Origin: Eledone cirrhosa
Lineage: Eukaryota; Mollusca; Cephalopoda; Octopoda; Eledonidae
Length of the DNA stretch: 64,000 nt
Assembly (NCBI GenBank): GCA_964016885.1
Contig: OZ024741.1
Span: 413,355,812-413,419,811, forward strand
Direction of reading: 5' to 3'
Shown: in pieces, positions 46,561-59,666 of the stretch
Position numbering within the stretch: the first letter of the stretch is position 1
How the letters are laid out: the number at the start of each line of letters is the position of its first letter
Translations under genes and position numbers: made by a program
Notes under the pieces: generated by a model
Database searches by the model: none
Told to the model about the DNA's origin: nothing
What the model saw: the letters and a program-made list of their open reading frames with translations, nothing else

Positions 46561-49500
46561 ATGAAGGCCCCCTACACTGGACCTATCCCACACAACCTTA
46601 CTCTAGGGTCCTTCCTCCAGTAAATGAAGGCCCCCCCCCTACACTGGACCTATCCCACACAACCTTACTCTAGGGTCCTTCCTCCAATAAATGAAGGCCC
46701 CCTACACAGGACCTATCCCACACAACTTTACTCTAGCGTCCTTCCTCCAATAAATGAAGGCGCCTACACTGGACCTATCCCACACAACCTTACCCTATGG
46801 TCCTTCCTCCAATAAATGAAGGCCCCCTACATTGGACCTATCCCACACAACCTTACTCTAGGGTCCTTCCTCCTAAATGAAGACCCCCTACACTGGACCT
46901 ATCCCACACAACTTTACTCTAGCACCCTTCCTCCAATAAATGAAGGCCCCCTACACTGGACCTATCCCACACAACCTTACTCTAGGGTCCTTCCTTCCTC
47001 CAATAAATGAAGGCCCCCTACACAGGACCTATCCCACACAACCTTACTCTAGTGTCCTTCCTCCAATAAATGAAGGCCCCCTACACTGGACCTATCCCAC
47101 ACAACCTTACTCTAGGGTCCTTCCTCCAATAAATGAAGGCCCCCTACACTGGACCTATCCCACACAACCTTCCTCTAGGGTCCCTCCTCCAATAAATGAA
47201 GGCCCCCATACACTGGACCTATCCCACACAACTTTACTCTAGGGTCCTTCCTCCAATAAATGAAGGCCCCCCCCTACACTGGACCTATCCCACACAACCT
47301 TACTCTAGGGTCCTTCCTCCAATAAATGAAGGCCCCCTACACTGGACCTATCCCACACAACCTTACTCTAGGGTCCTTCCTCCAATAAATGAAGGCCCCC
47401 TACACTGGACCTATCCCACACAACCTTACTCTAGGGTCGTTCCTCCAATAAATGAAGGCCCCCTACACTGGACCTATCCCACACAACCTTACTCAGGGTC
47501 CCTCCTCCTAAATGAAGGCCCCCTACACTGGACCTATCCCACACAACTTTACTCTAGGGTCCTTCCTCCAATAAATGAAGGCCCCCTACACTGGACTTAT
47601 CCCACACAACCTTACTCTAGGGTCCTTCCTCCAATAAATGAAGGCCCCCTACACTGGACCTATCCCACACAACCTTACTCTAGGGTCCCTCCTCCAATAA
47701 ATGAAGGCCCCCTACACTGGACCTATCCCACACAACCTTACTCTAGGGTCCTTCCTCCAATAAATGAAGGCCCCCTACACTGGACCTATCCCACACAACC
47801 TTACTCTAGGGTCCTTCCTCCAATAAATGAAGGCCCCCTACACTGGACCTATCCCACACAACCTTACTCTATGGTCCCTCCTCCTAAATGAAGGCCCCCT
47901 ACACTGGACCTATCCCACACAACCTTACTCTAGGGTCCTTCCTCCAATAAATGAAGGCTCCCTACACTGGACCTATCCCACACAACTTTACTCTAGGGTC
48001 CTTCCTCCAATAAATGAAGGCCCCCTACACTGGACTTATCCCACATAACCTTACTCTAGGGTCCCTCCTCCAATAAATGAAGGCCCCTCCCTACACTGGA
48101 CCTATCCCACACAACCTTACTCTAGGATCCTTCCTCCAATAAATGAAGGCCCCCTACACTGGACATATCCCACACAACCTTACTCTAGGGTCCTTCCTCC
48201 AATAAATGAAGACCCCCTACACTGCACCTATCCCACACAACCTTACACTAGGGACCTTCCTCCAACAAGTGAAGGCCCCCCTACACTGGACCTATCCCAC
48301 ACAACCTTACTCTAGGGTCCCTACTCCAATAAGTGAAGGCCCCCCCTACACTGGACCTATCCCACACAACCTTACTCTAGGGTCCCTCCTACAATAAATG
48401 AAGGCCCCCCTACACTGGACCTATCCCACACAACCTTACTCTAGGGTCCTTCCTCCAATAAATGAAGGTCCCCTACACTGGACCTATCCCACACAACCTT
48501 ACTCTAGGGTCCTTCCTCCAATAAATGACTGCCCCCTGCACTGGACCTATCCCACACAACCTTACTCGATGGCATTTCCTCCAATAAATGAAGACCCCCT
48601 ACACTGGACCTATCCCACACAACCTTACTCTAGGGTCCTTCCTCCAATAAATGAAGGCCCCCTACACTGGACATATCCCACACAACCTTACTCTAGGGTC
48701 CTTCCTCCAATAAATGAAGACCCCCTACACTGGACATATCCCACACAACCTTACTCTAGGGTCCTTCCTCCAATAAATGAAGACCCCCTACACTGCACCT
48801 ATCCCACACAACCTTACTCTAGGGTCCCTACTCCAATAATTGAAGGCCCCCCCCTACACTGGACCTATCCCACACAACCTTACTCTAGGGTCCCTCCTAC
48901 AATAAATGAAGGCCCCCCTACACTGGACCTATCCCACACAACCTTACTCTAGGGTCCCTCCTCCAATAAATGAAGGCCCCCTACACTGGACCTATCCCAC
49001 ACAACCTTACTCTAGGGTCCCTCCTCCAATAAATGAAGGCCCCCTACACTGGACATATCCCACACAACCTTACTCTAGGGTCCTTCCTCCAATAAATGAA
49101 GACCCCCTACACTGGACCTATCCCACACAACCTTACTCTAGGGTCCTTCCTCCAATAAATGAAGACCCCCTACACTGCACCTATCCCACACAACCTTACT
49201 CTAGGGACCTTCCTCCAACAAGTGAAGGCCCCCCTACACTGGACCTATCCCACACAACCTTACTCTAGGGTCCCTACTCCAATAATTGAAGGCCCCCCCC
49301 CTACACTGGACCTATCCCACACAACCTTACTCTAGGGTTCCTCCTACAATAAATGAAGGCCCCCCTACACTGGACCTATCCCACACAACCTTACTCTAGG
49401 GTCCTTCCTCCAATAAATGACTGCCCCCTGCAGTGGACCTATCCCACACAACCTTACTCGATGGCATTTCCTCCAATAAATGAAGACCCCCTACACTGGA

Positions 49501-52500
49501 CATATCCCACACAACCTTACTCTAGGGTCCTTCCTCCAATAAATGAAGGTCCCCTACACTGGACCTATCCCACACAACCTTACTCCAGGGTCCTTCCTCC
49601 AATAAATGACTGCCCCCTACACTGGACCTATCCCACACAACCTTACTCTATGGCATTTCCTCCAATAAATGAAGACCCCCTACACTGGACCTATCCCACA
49701 CAACCTTACTCTAGGGTCCTTCCTCCAATAAATGAAGACCTCCTACACTGGACCTATCCCACACAACGTTACTCTAGGGTCCTTCCTCCAATAAATGAAG
49801 GCCCCACTACACTGGACCTATCCCACACAACCTTACTCTAGGGTCCTTCCTCCAATAAATGAAGACCCCCTACACTGGACCTATCCCACACAACCTTACT
49901 CTAGGGTCCTCCTCCAATAAATGAAGGCGTCCTTCCTCCAATAAATGAAGGCCCCCTACACTGGACCTATCCCACACAACCTTACTCTAGGGTCCTTCCT
50001 CCAATAAATGAAGGCCCCCTACACTGGACCTATCCCACACAACCTTACTCTAGGGTCCTTCCTCCAATAAATGACTGCCCCCTGCACTGGACCTATCCCA
50101 CACAACCTTACTCGATGGCATTTCCTCCAATAAATGAAGACCCCCTACACTGGACCTATCCCACACAACCTTACTCCAGGGTCCTTCCTCCAATAAATGA
50201 CTGCCCCCTACACTGGACCTATCCCACACAACCTTACTCTATGGCATTTCCTCCAATAAATGAAGACCCCCTACACTGGACCTATCCCACACAACCTTAC
50301 TCTAGGGTCCTTCCTCCAATAAATGAAGACCTCCTACACTGGACCTATCCCACACAACCTTACTCTAGGGTCCTTCCTCCAATAAATGAAGACCCCCTAC
50401 ACTGGACCTATCCCACACAACCTTACTCTAGGGTCCTTCCTCCAATAAATGAAGACCTCCTACACTGGACCTATCCCACACAACCTTACTCTAGGGTCCT
50501 TCCTCCAATAAATGACGGCCCCCTACACTGGACCTATCCCACACAACCTTACTCTAGGGTCCCTCCTCCAATAAATGAAGACCCCCTACACTGGACCTAT
50601 CCCACACAACCTTACTCTAGGGTCCCTCCTCCAATAAATGAAGACGTCCTTCCTCCAATAAATGAAGGCCCCCTACACTGGACCTATCCCACACAACCTT
50701 ACTCTAGGGTCCTTCCTCCAATAAATGAAGGCCCCCTACACTGGACCTATCCCACACAACCTTACTCTAGGGTCCTTCCTCCAATAAATGAAGGCCCCCT
50801 ACACTGGACCTATCCCACACAACCTTACTCTAGGGTCCTCCTCCAATAAATGAAGGCGTCCTTCCTCCAATAAATGAAGGCGTCCTTCCTCCAATAAATG
50901 AAGGCCCCCTACACTGGACCTATCCCACACAACCTTACTCTAGGGTCCTTCCTCCAATAAATGAAGGCCCCCTACACTGGACCTATCCCACACAACCTTA
51001 CTCTAGGGTCCTTCCTCCAATAAATGAAGGTCCCCTACACTGGACCTATCCCACACAACCTTACTCCAGGGTCCTTCCTCCAATAAATGACTGCCCCCTA
51101 CACTGGACCTATCCCACACAACCTTACTCTTTGGCATTTCCTCCAATAAATGAAGACCCCCTACACTGGACCTATCCCACACAACCTTACTCTAGGGTCC
51201 TTCCTCCAATAAATGAAGGTCCCCTACACTGGACCTATCCCACACAACCTTACTCTAGGGTCCTTCCTCCAATAAATGACTGCCCCCTACACTGGACCTA
51301 TCCCACACAACCTTACTCTATGGCATTTCCTCCAATAAATGAAGACCCCCTACACTGGACCTCTCCCACACAACGTTACTCTAGGGTCCTTCCTCCAATA
51401 AATGAAGGCCCCACTACACTGGACCTATCCCACACAACCTTACTCTAGGGTCCTTCCTCCAATAAATGAAGGCCCCCTACACTGGACCTATCCCACACAA
51501 CCTTACTCTAGGGTCCTTCCTCCAGTAAATGAAGGCCCCCCTACACTGGACCTATCCCACACAACCTTACTCTAGGGTCCTTCCTCCAATAAATGAAGGC
51601 CCCCTACACAGGACCTATCCCACACAACTTTACTCTAGCGTCCTTCCTCCAATAAATGAAGGCCCCCTACACTGGACCTATCCCACACAACCTTACTCTA
51701 TAGTCCTTCCTCCAATAAATGAAGGCCCCCTACATTGGACCTATCCCACACAACCTTACTCTAGGGTCCTTCCTCCTAAATGAAGACCCCCTACACTGGA
51801 CCTATCCCACACAACTTTACTCTAGCACCCTTCCTCCAATAAATGAAGGCCCCCTACACTGGACCTATCCCACACAACCTTACTCTAGGGTCCTTCCTTC
51901 CTCCAATAAATGAAGGCCCCCTACACAGGACCTATCCCACACAACCTTACTCTAGGGTCCTTCCTCCAATAAATGAAGGCCCCCTACACTGGACCTATCC
52001 CACACAACCTTCCTCTAGGGTCCCTCCTCCAATAAATGAAGGCCCCCATACACTGGACCTATCCCACACAACTTTACTCTAGGGTCCTTCCTCCAATAAA
52101 TGAAGGCCCCCCCCCTACACTGGACCTATCCCACACAACCTTACTCTAGGGTCCTTCCTCCAATAAATGAAGGCCCCCTACACTGGACCTATCCCACACA
52201 ACCTTACTCTAGGGTCCTTCCTCCAATAAATGAAGGCCCCCTACACTGGACCTATCCCACACAACCTTACTCTAGGGTCCTTCCTCCAATAAATGAAGGC
52301 CCCCTACACTGAACCTATCCCACACAACCTTACTCAGGGTCCCTCCTCCTAAATGAAGGCCCCCTACACTGGACCTATCCCATACAACTTTACTCTAGGG
52401 TCCTTCCTCCAATAAATGAAGGCCCCCTACACTGGACCTATCCCACACAACCTTACTCTAGGGTCCTTCCTCCAATAAATGAAGGCCCCCTACACTGGAC

Positions 52501-55157
52501 CTATCCCACACAACCTTACTCTAGGGTCCCTCCTCCAATAAATGAAGGCCCCCTACACTGGACCTATCCCACACAACCTTACTCTAGGGTCCTTCCTCCA
52601 ATAAATGAAGGCCCCCTACACTGGACCTATCCCACACAACCTTACTCTAGGGTCCTTCCTCCAATAAATGAAGGCCCCCTACACTGGACCTATCCCACAC
52701 AACCTTACTCTATGGTCCCTCCTCCTAAATGAAGGCCCCCTACACTGGACCTATCCCACACAACCTTACTCTAGGGTCCTTCCTCCAATAAATGAAGGCC
52801 CCCAACACTGGACCTATCCCACACAACCTTACTCTAGGGTCCCTCCTCCTACATGAAGGCCCCCTACACTGGACCTATCCCACACAACTTTACTCTAGGG
52901 TCCTTCCTCCAATAAATGAAGGCCCCCTACACTGGACTTATCCCACATAACCTTACTCTAGGGTCCCTCCTCCAATAAATGAAGGCCCCTCCCTACACTG
53001 GACCTATCCCACACAACCTTACTCTAGGATCCTTCCTCCAATAAATGAAGGCCCCCTACACTGGACATATCCCACACAACCTTACTCTAGGGTCCTTCCT
53101 CCAATAAATGAAGACCCCCTACACTGCACCTATCCCACACAACCTTACACTAGGGACCTTCCTCCAACAAGTGAAGGCCCCCTACACTGGACCTATCCCA
53201 CACAACCTTACTCTAGGGTCCCTACTCCAATAAGTGAAGGCCCCCCCCCTACACTGGACCTATCCCACACAACCTTACTCTAGGGTCCCTCCTACAATAA
53301 ATGAAGGCCCCCCTACACTGGACCTATCCCACACAACCTTACTCTAGGGTCCTTCCTCCAATAAATGAAGGTCCCCTACACTGGACCTATCCCACACAAC
53401 CTTACTCTAGGGTCCTTCCTCCAATAAATGACTGCCCCCTGCACTGGACCTATCCCACACAACCTTACTCGATGGCATTTCCTCCAATAAATGAAGACCC
53501 CCTACACTGGACCTATCCCACACAACCTTACTCTAGGGTCCTTCCTCCAATAAATGAAGGCCCCCTACACTGGACATATCCCACACAACCTTACTCTAGG
53601 GTCCTTCCTCCAATAAATGAAGACCCCCTACACTGGACATATCCCACACAACCTTACTCTAGGGTCCTTCCTCCAATAAATGAAGGCCCCCTACACTGGA
53701 CCTATCCCACACAACCTTACTCTAGGGTCCCTCCTCCAATAAATGAAGGCCCCCTACACTGGACATATCCCACACAACCTTACTCTAGGGTCCTTCCTCC
53801 AATAAATGAAGACCCCCTACACTGGACCTATCCCACACAACCTTACTCTAGGGTCCTTCCTCCAATAAATGAAGACCCCCTACACTGCACCTATCCCACA
53901 CAACCTTACTCTAGGGACCTTCCTCCAACAAGTGAAGGCCCCCCTACACTGGACCTATCCCACACAACCTTACTCTAGGGTCCCTACTCCAATAATTGAA
54001 GGCCCCCCCCCCTACACTGGACCTATCCCACACAACCTTACTCTAGGGTCCCTCCTACAATAAATGAAGGCCCCCCTACACTGGACCTATCCCACACAAC
54101 CTTACTCTAGGGTCCTTCCTCCAATAAATGACTGCCCCTGCACTGGACCTATCCCACACAACCTTACTCGATGGCATTTCCTCCAATAAAGGAAGACCCC
54201 CTACACTGGACATATCCCACACAACCTTACTCTAGGGTCCTTCCTCCAGTAAATGAAGGTCCCCTACACTGGACCTATCCCACACAACCTTACTCCAGGG
54301 TCCTTCCTCCAATAAATGACTGCCCCCTACACTGGACCTATCCCACACAACCTTACTCTATGGCATTTCCTCCAATAAATGAAGACCCCCTACACTGGAC
54401 CTATCCCACACAACCTTACTCTAGGGTCCTTCCTCCAATAAATGAAGACCTCCTACACTGGACCTATCCCACACAACGTTACTCTGGGTCCTTCCTCCAA
54501 TAAATGAAGGCCCCACTACACTGGACCTATCCCACACAACCTTACTCTAGGGTCCTTCCTCCAATAAATGAAGACCCACTACACTGGACCTATCCCACAC
54601 AACCTTACTCTAGGGTCCTCCTCCAATAAATGAAGGCGTCCTTCCTCCAATAAATGAAGGCCCCCTACACTGGACCTATCCCACACAACCTTACTCTAGG
54701 GTCCTTCCTCCAATAAATGAAGGCCCCCTACACTGGACCTATCCCACACAACCTTACTCTAGGGTCCTTCCTCCAATAAATGACTGCCCCCTGCACTGGA
54801 CCTATCCCACACAACCTTACTCGATGGCATTTCCTCCAATAAATGAAGACCCCCTACACTGGACCTATCCCACACAACCTTACTCCAGGGTCCTACCTCC
54901 AATAAATGACTGCCCCCTACACTGGACCTATCCCACACAACCTTACTCTATGGCATTTCCTCCAATAAATGAAGACCCCCTACACTGGACCTATCCCACA
55001 CAACCTTACTCTAGGGTCCTTCCTCCAATAAATGAAGACCTCCTACACTGGACCTATCCCACACAACCTTACTCTAGGGTCCTTCCTCCAATAAATGAAG
55101 ACCCCCTACACTGGACCTATCCCACACAACCTTACTCTAGGGTCCTTCCTCCAATAA
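46561..55157 (+). repeat. 8.6-kb higher-order unit, second copy
   Basis: Direct tandem duplicate of the preceding block, with matching private markers at 51128, 54186 and 54890. The correspondence breaks at about 55158, where the expected GAAGGCCCC unit is replaced by GAAGACCTCC. Confidence 0.88.
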
Positions 55158-56199
55158 ATGAAGACCTCCTACACTGGACCTATCCCACACAACCTTACTC
55201 TAGGGTCCTTCCTCCAATAAATGACGGCCCCCTACACTGGACCTATCCCACACAACCTTACTCTAGGGTCCCTCCTCCAATAAATGAAGACCCCCTACAC
55301 TGGACCTATCCCACACAACCTTACTCTAGGGTCCTTCCTCCAATAAATGAAGGCCCCCTACACTGGACCTATCCCACACAACCTTACTCTAGGGTCCCTC
55401 CTCCAATAAATGAAGACGTCCTTCCTCCAATAAATGAAGGCCCCCTACACTGGACCTATCCCACACAACCTTACTCTAGGGTCCTTCCTCCAATAAATGA
55501 AGGCCCCCTACACTGGACCTATCCCACACAACCTTACTCTAGGGTCCTTCCTCCAATAAATGAAGGCCCCCTACACTGGACCTATCCCACACAACCTTAC
55601 TCTAGGGTCCTCCTCCAATAAATGAAGGCGTACTTCCTCCAATAAATGAAGGCGTCCTTCCTCCAATAAATGAAGGCCCCCTACACTGGACCTATCCCAC
55701 ACAACCTTACTCTAGGGTCCTTCCTCCAATAAATGAAGGCCCCCTACACTGGACCTATCCCACACAACCTTACTCTAGGGTCCTTCCTCCAATAAATGAA
55801 GGTCCCCTACACTGGACCTATCCCACACAACCTTACTCCAGGGTCCTTCCTCCAATAAATGACTGCCCCCTACACTGGACCTATCCCACACAACCTTACT
55901 CTATGGCATTTCCTCCAATAAATGAAGACCCCCTACACTGGACCTATCCCACACAACCTTACTCGAGGGTCCTTCCTCCAATAAATGAAGGTCCCCTACA
56001 CTGGACCTATCCCACACAACCTTACTCTAGGGTCCTTCCTCCAATAAATGACTGCCCCCTACACTGGACCTATCCCACACAACCTTACTCTATGGCATTT
56101 CCTCCAATAAATGAAGACCCCCTACACTGGACTTCTCCCACACAACGTTACTCTAGGGTCCTTCCTCCAATAAATGAAGGCCCCACTACACTGGACCTA

Positions 56200-59100
56200 T
56201 CCCACACAACCTTACTCTAGGGTCCTTCCTCCAATAAATGAAGGCCCCCTACACTGGACCTATCCCACACAACCTTACTCTAGGGTCCTTCCTCCAGTAA
56301 ATGAAGGCCCCCCTACACTGGACCTATCCCACACAACCTTACTCTAGGGTCCTTCCTCCAATAAATGAAGGCCCCCTACACAGGACCTATCCCACACAAC
56401 TTTACTCTAGCGTCCTTCCTCCAATAAATGAAGGCCCCCTACACTGGACCTATCCCACACAACCTTACTCTATAGTCCTTCCTCCAATAAATGAAGGCCC
56501 CCTACATTGGACCTATCCCACACAACCTTACTCTAGGGTCCTTCCTCCTAAATGAAGACCCCCTACACTGGACCTATCTCACACAACTTTACTCTAGCAC
56601 CCTTCCTCCAATAAATGAAGGCCCCCTACACTGGACCTATCCCACACAACCTTACTCTAGGGTCCTTCCTTCCTCCAATAAATGAAGGCCCCCTACACAG
56701 GACCTATCCCACACAACCTTACTCTAGTGTCCTTCCTCCAATAAATGAAGGCCCCCTACACTGGACCTATCCCACACAACCTTACTCTAGGGTCCTTCCT
56801 CCAATAAATGAAGGCCCCCTACACTGGACCTATCCCACACAACCTTCCTCTAGGGTCCCTCCTCCAATAAATGAAGGACCCCATACACTGGACCTATCCC
56901 ACACAACTTTACTCTAGGGTCCTTCCTCCAATAGATGAAGGCCCCCCCCCTACACTGGACCTATCCCACACAACCTTACTCTAGGGTCCTTCCTCCAATA
57001 AATGAAGGCCCCCTACACTGGACCTATCCCACACAACCTTACTCTAGGGTCCTTCCTCCAATAAATGAAGGCCGCCAACACTGGACCTATCCCACACAAC
57101 CTTACTCTAGGGTCCTTCCTCCAATAAATGAAGGCCCCCTACACTGGACCTATCCCACACAACCTTACTCAGGGTCCCTCCTCCTAAATGAAGGCCCCCT
57201 ACACTGGACCTATCCCACACAACTTTACTCTAGGGTCCTTCCTCCAATAAATGAAGGCCCCCTACACTGGACCTATCCCACACAACCTTACTCTAGGGTC
57301 CTTCCTCCAATAAATGAAGGCCCCCTACACTGGACCTATCCCACACAACCTTACTCTAGGGTCCCTCCTCCAATAAATGAAGGCCCCCTACACTGGACCT
57401 ATCCCACACAACCTTACTCTTGGGTCCTTCCTCCAATAGATGAAGGCCCCCTACACTGGACCTATCCCACACAACCTTACTCTAGGGTCCTTCCTCCAAT
57501 AAATGAAGGCCCCCTACACTGGACCTATCCCACACAACCTTACTCTATGGTCCCTCCTCCTAAATGAAGGCCCCCTACACTGGACCTATCCCACACAACC
57601 TTACTCTAGGGTCCTTCCTCCAATAAATGAAGGCCCCCTACACTGGACCTATCCCACACAACCTTACTCTAGGGTCCCTCCTCCTACATGAAGGCCCCCT
57701 ACACTGGACCTATCCCACACAACTTTACTCTAGGGTCCTTCCTCCAATAAATGAAGGCCCCCTACACTGGACTTATCCCACATAACCTTACTCTTGGGTC
57801 CCTCCTCCAATAAATGAAGGCCCCTCCCTACACTGGACCTATCCCACACAACCTTACTCTAGGGTCCTTCCTCCAATAAATGAAGGCCCCCTACACTGGA
57901 CCTATCCCACACAACCTTACTCTAGGGTCCTTCCTCCAATAAATGGAGGGCCCCTACACTGGACCTATCCCACACAACCTTACTCTAGGGTCCTTCCTCC
58001 AATAAATGAAGGCCCCCTACACTGGACCTATGCCACACAACCTTACTCTAGGGTCCTTCCTCCAATAAATGAAGGCCCCCTACACTGGACCTATCCCACA
58101 CAACCTTTCTCTAGGGTCCCTCCTCCTAAATGAAGGCCCCCTACACTGGACCTATCCCACACAACTTTACTCTAGGGTCCTTTCTCCAATAAATGAAGGC
58201 CCCCTACACTGGACCTATCCCACACAACCTTACTCTAGGGTCCTTCCTCCAATAAATGAAGGCCCCCTACACTGGACCTATCCCACACAACCTTTCTCTA
58301 GGGTCCCTCCTCCTAAATGAAGGCCCCCTACACTGGACCTATCCCACATAACCTAACTCTAGGGTCCCTCCACCAATAAATGAAGGCCCCCCCTACACTG
58401 GACCTATCCCACACAACCTTACTCTAGGGTCCTTCCTCCAATAAATGAAGGCCCCCTACACTGGACCTATCCCACACAACCTTACTCTAGGGTCCTTCCT
58501 CCAATAAATGAAGGCCCCCTACACTGGACCTATCCCACACAACCTTACTCTAGGGTCCCTCCTCCAATAAATGAAGGCCCCCATACACTGGACCTATCCC
58601 ACACAACTTTACTCTAGGGTCCTTCCTCCAATAAATGAAGGCCCCCCCCCTACACTGGACCTATCCCACACAACCTTACTCTAGGGTCCTTCCTCCAATA
58701 AATGAAGGCCCCCTACACTGGACCTATCCCACACAACCTTACTCTAGGGTCCTTCCTCCAATAAATGAAGGCACCCTACACTGGACCTATCCCACACAAC
58801 CTTACTCTAGGGTCCTTCCTCCAATAAATGAAGGCCCCCTACACTGGACCTATCCCACACAACCTTACTCAGGGTCCCTCCTCCTAAATGAAGGCCCCTT
58901 ACACTGGACCTATCCCACACAACTTTACTCTAGGGTCCTTCCTCCAATAAATGAAGGCCCCCTACACTGGACCTATCCCACACAACCTTACTCTAGGGTC
59001 CTTCCTCCAATAAATGAAGGCCCCCTACACTGGACCTATCCCACACAACTTTACTCTAGGGTCCTTCCTCCAATAAATGAAGGCCCCCTACACTGGACCT

Positions 59101-59588
59101 ATCCCACACAACCTTACTCTAGGGTCCTTCCTCCAATAAATGAAGGCCCCCTACACTGGACCTATCCCACACAACCTTTCTCTAGGGTCCCTCCTCCTAA
59201 ATGAAGGCCCCCTACACTGGACCTATCCCACACAACCTTACTCTAGGGTCCTTCCTCCAATAAATGAAGGCCCCCTACACTGGACTTATCCCACACAACG
59301 TTACTCTAGGGTCCCTCCTCCAATAAATGAAGGCCCCCCTACACTGGACCTATCCCACACAACCTTACTCTAGGGTCCTTCCTCCAATAAATGAAGGCCC
59401 CCTACACTGGACCTATCCCACACAACCTTACTCTAGGGTACTTCCTCCAATAAATGAAGGCCCCCTACACTGGACCTATCCCACACAACCTTACTCTAGG
59501 GTCCTTCCTCCAATAAATGAAGGCCCCCTACACTGGACCTATCCCACACAAACTTACTCTAGGGTCCCTCCTCCTAAGTGAAGGCCTC
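56200..59588 (+). repeat. Right-edge satellite zone lacking the GACTG/GGCATTT monomer class
   Basis: Variant monomers with 'aaatgactgcccc' and 'atggcatttcctcc' occur throughout 20990-56100 but not after about 56110. The edge holds mostly consensus-type units, with some codon-loss units (cctcctaaatg) and long C-runs. The final unit decays at 59570-59588. Confidence 0.75.
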
Positions 59589-59655
59589 TGAACAATGGTG
59601 ACTTGTGTCCCCATATAAAAACAGGTTAACATTACTGGCTGCCATTGAGTGGCAG
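59589..59655. other. Short unique junction between two satellites
   Basis: About 70 bp of non-repetitive sequence ('ctgaacaatggtgacttgtg' onward) separates the 63-bp and 41-bp arrays. No gene is present. Confidence 0.6.
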
Positions 59656-59666
59656 CTTTTACATCT

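Larger units (their letters stand above)
20505..59588 (+). repeat. 39-kb satellite array, 63-bp monomer, higher-order repeats
   Basis: About 620 head-to-tail monomers of 63 bp. Key words in order are 'ttactctagggtccttcc', 'tccaataaatgaaggcccc', 'tacactggacctatccca' and 'cacaacctta'. Base count of the consensus is C24 A17 T14 G8 with no CpG. Units differ by a few substitutions, by C-run length (4 to 9), by loss of a codon's worth of bases, and by 24-bp short units. Characteristic variants recur at fixed long offsets, which shows nested higher-order repeats. The array starts and ends with decayed units (about 20505 and 59588). 63 is a multiple of three, so plus-strand frames of up to 363 codons stay open. 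Frequent 1-base indels and uneven amino-acid changes argue against a protein. I do not know a named family for it. Confidence 0.97.

Noticed and set aside
20505..59588. CRISPR-like array
   Set aside because: The repeats have no unique spacers, the units are contiguous, and the context is a eukaryotic repeat region.
20505..59588. Telomeric repeat (TTAGGG-like) reading of the CTCTAGGG word
   Set aside because: TAGGG occurs once per 63-bp unit only, with no tandem hexamers.
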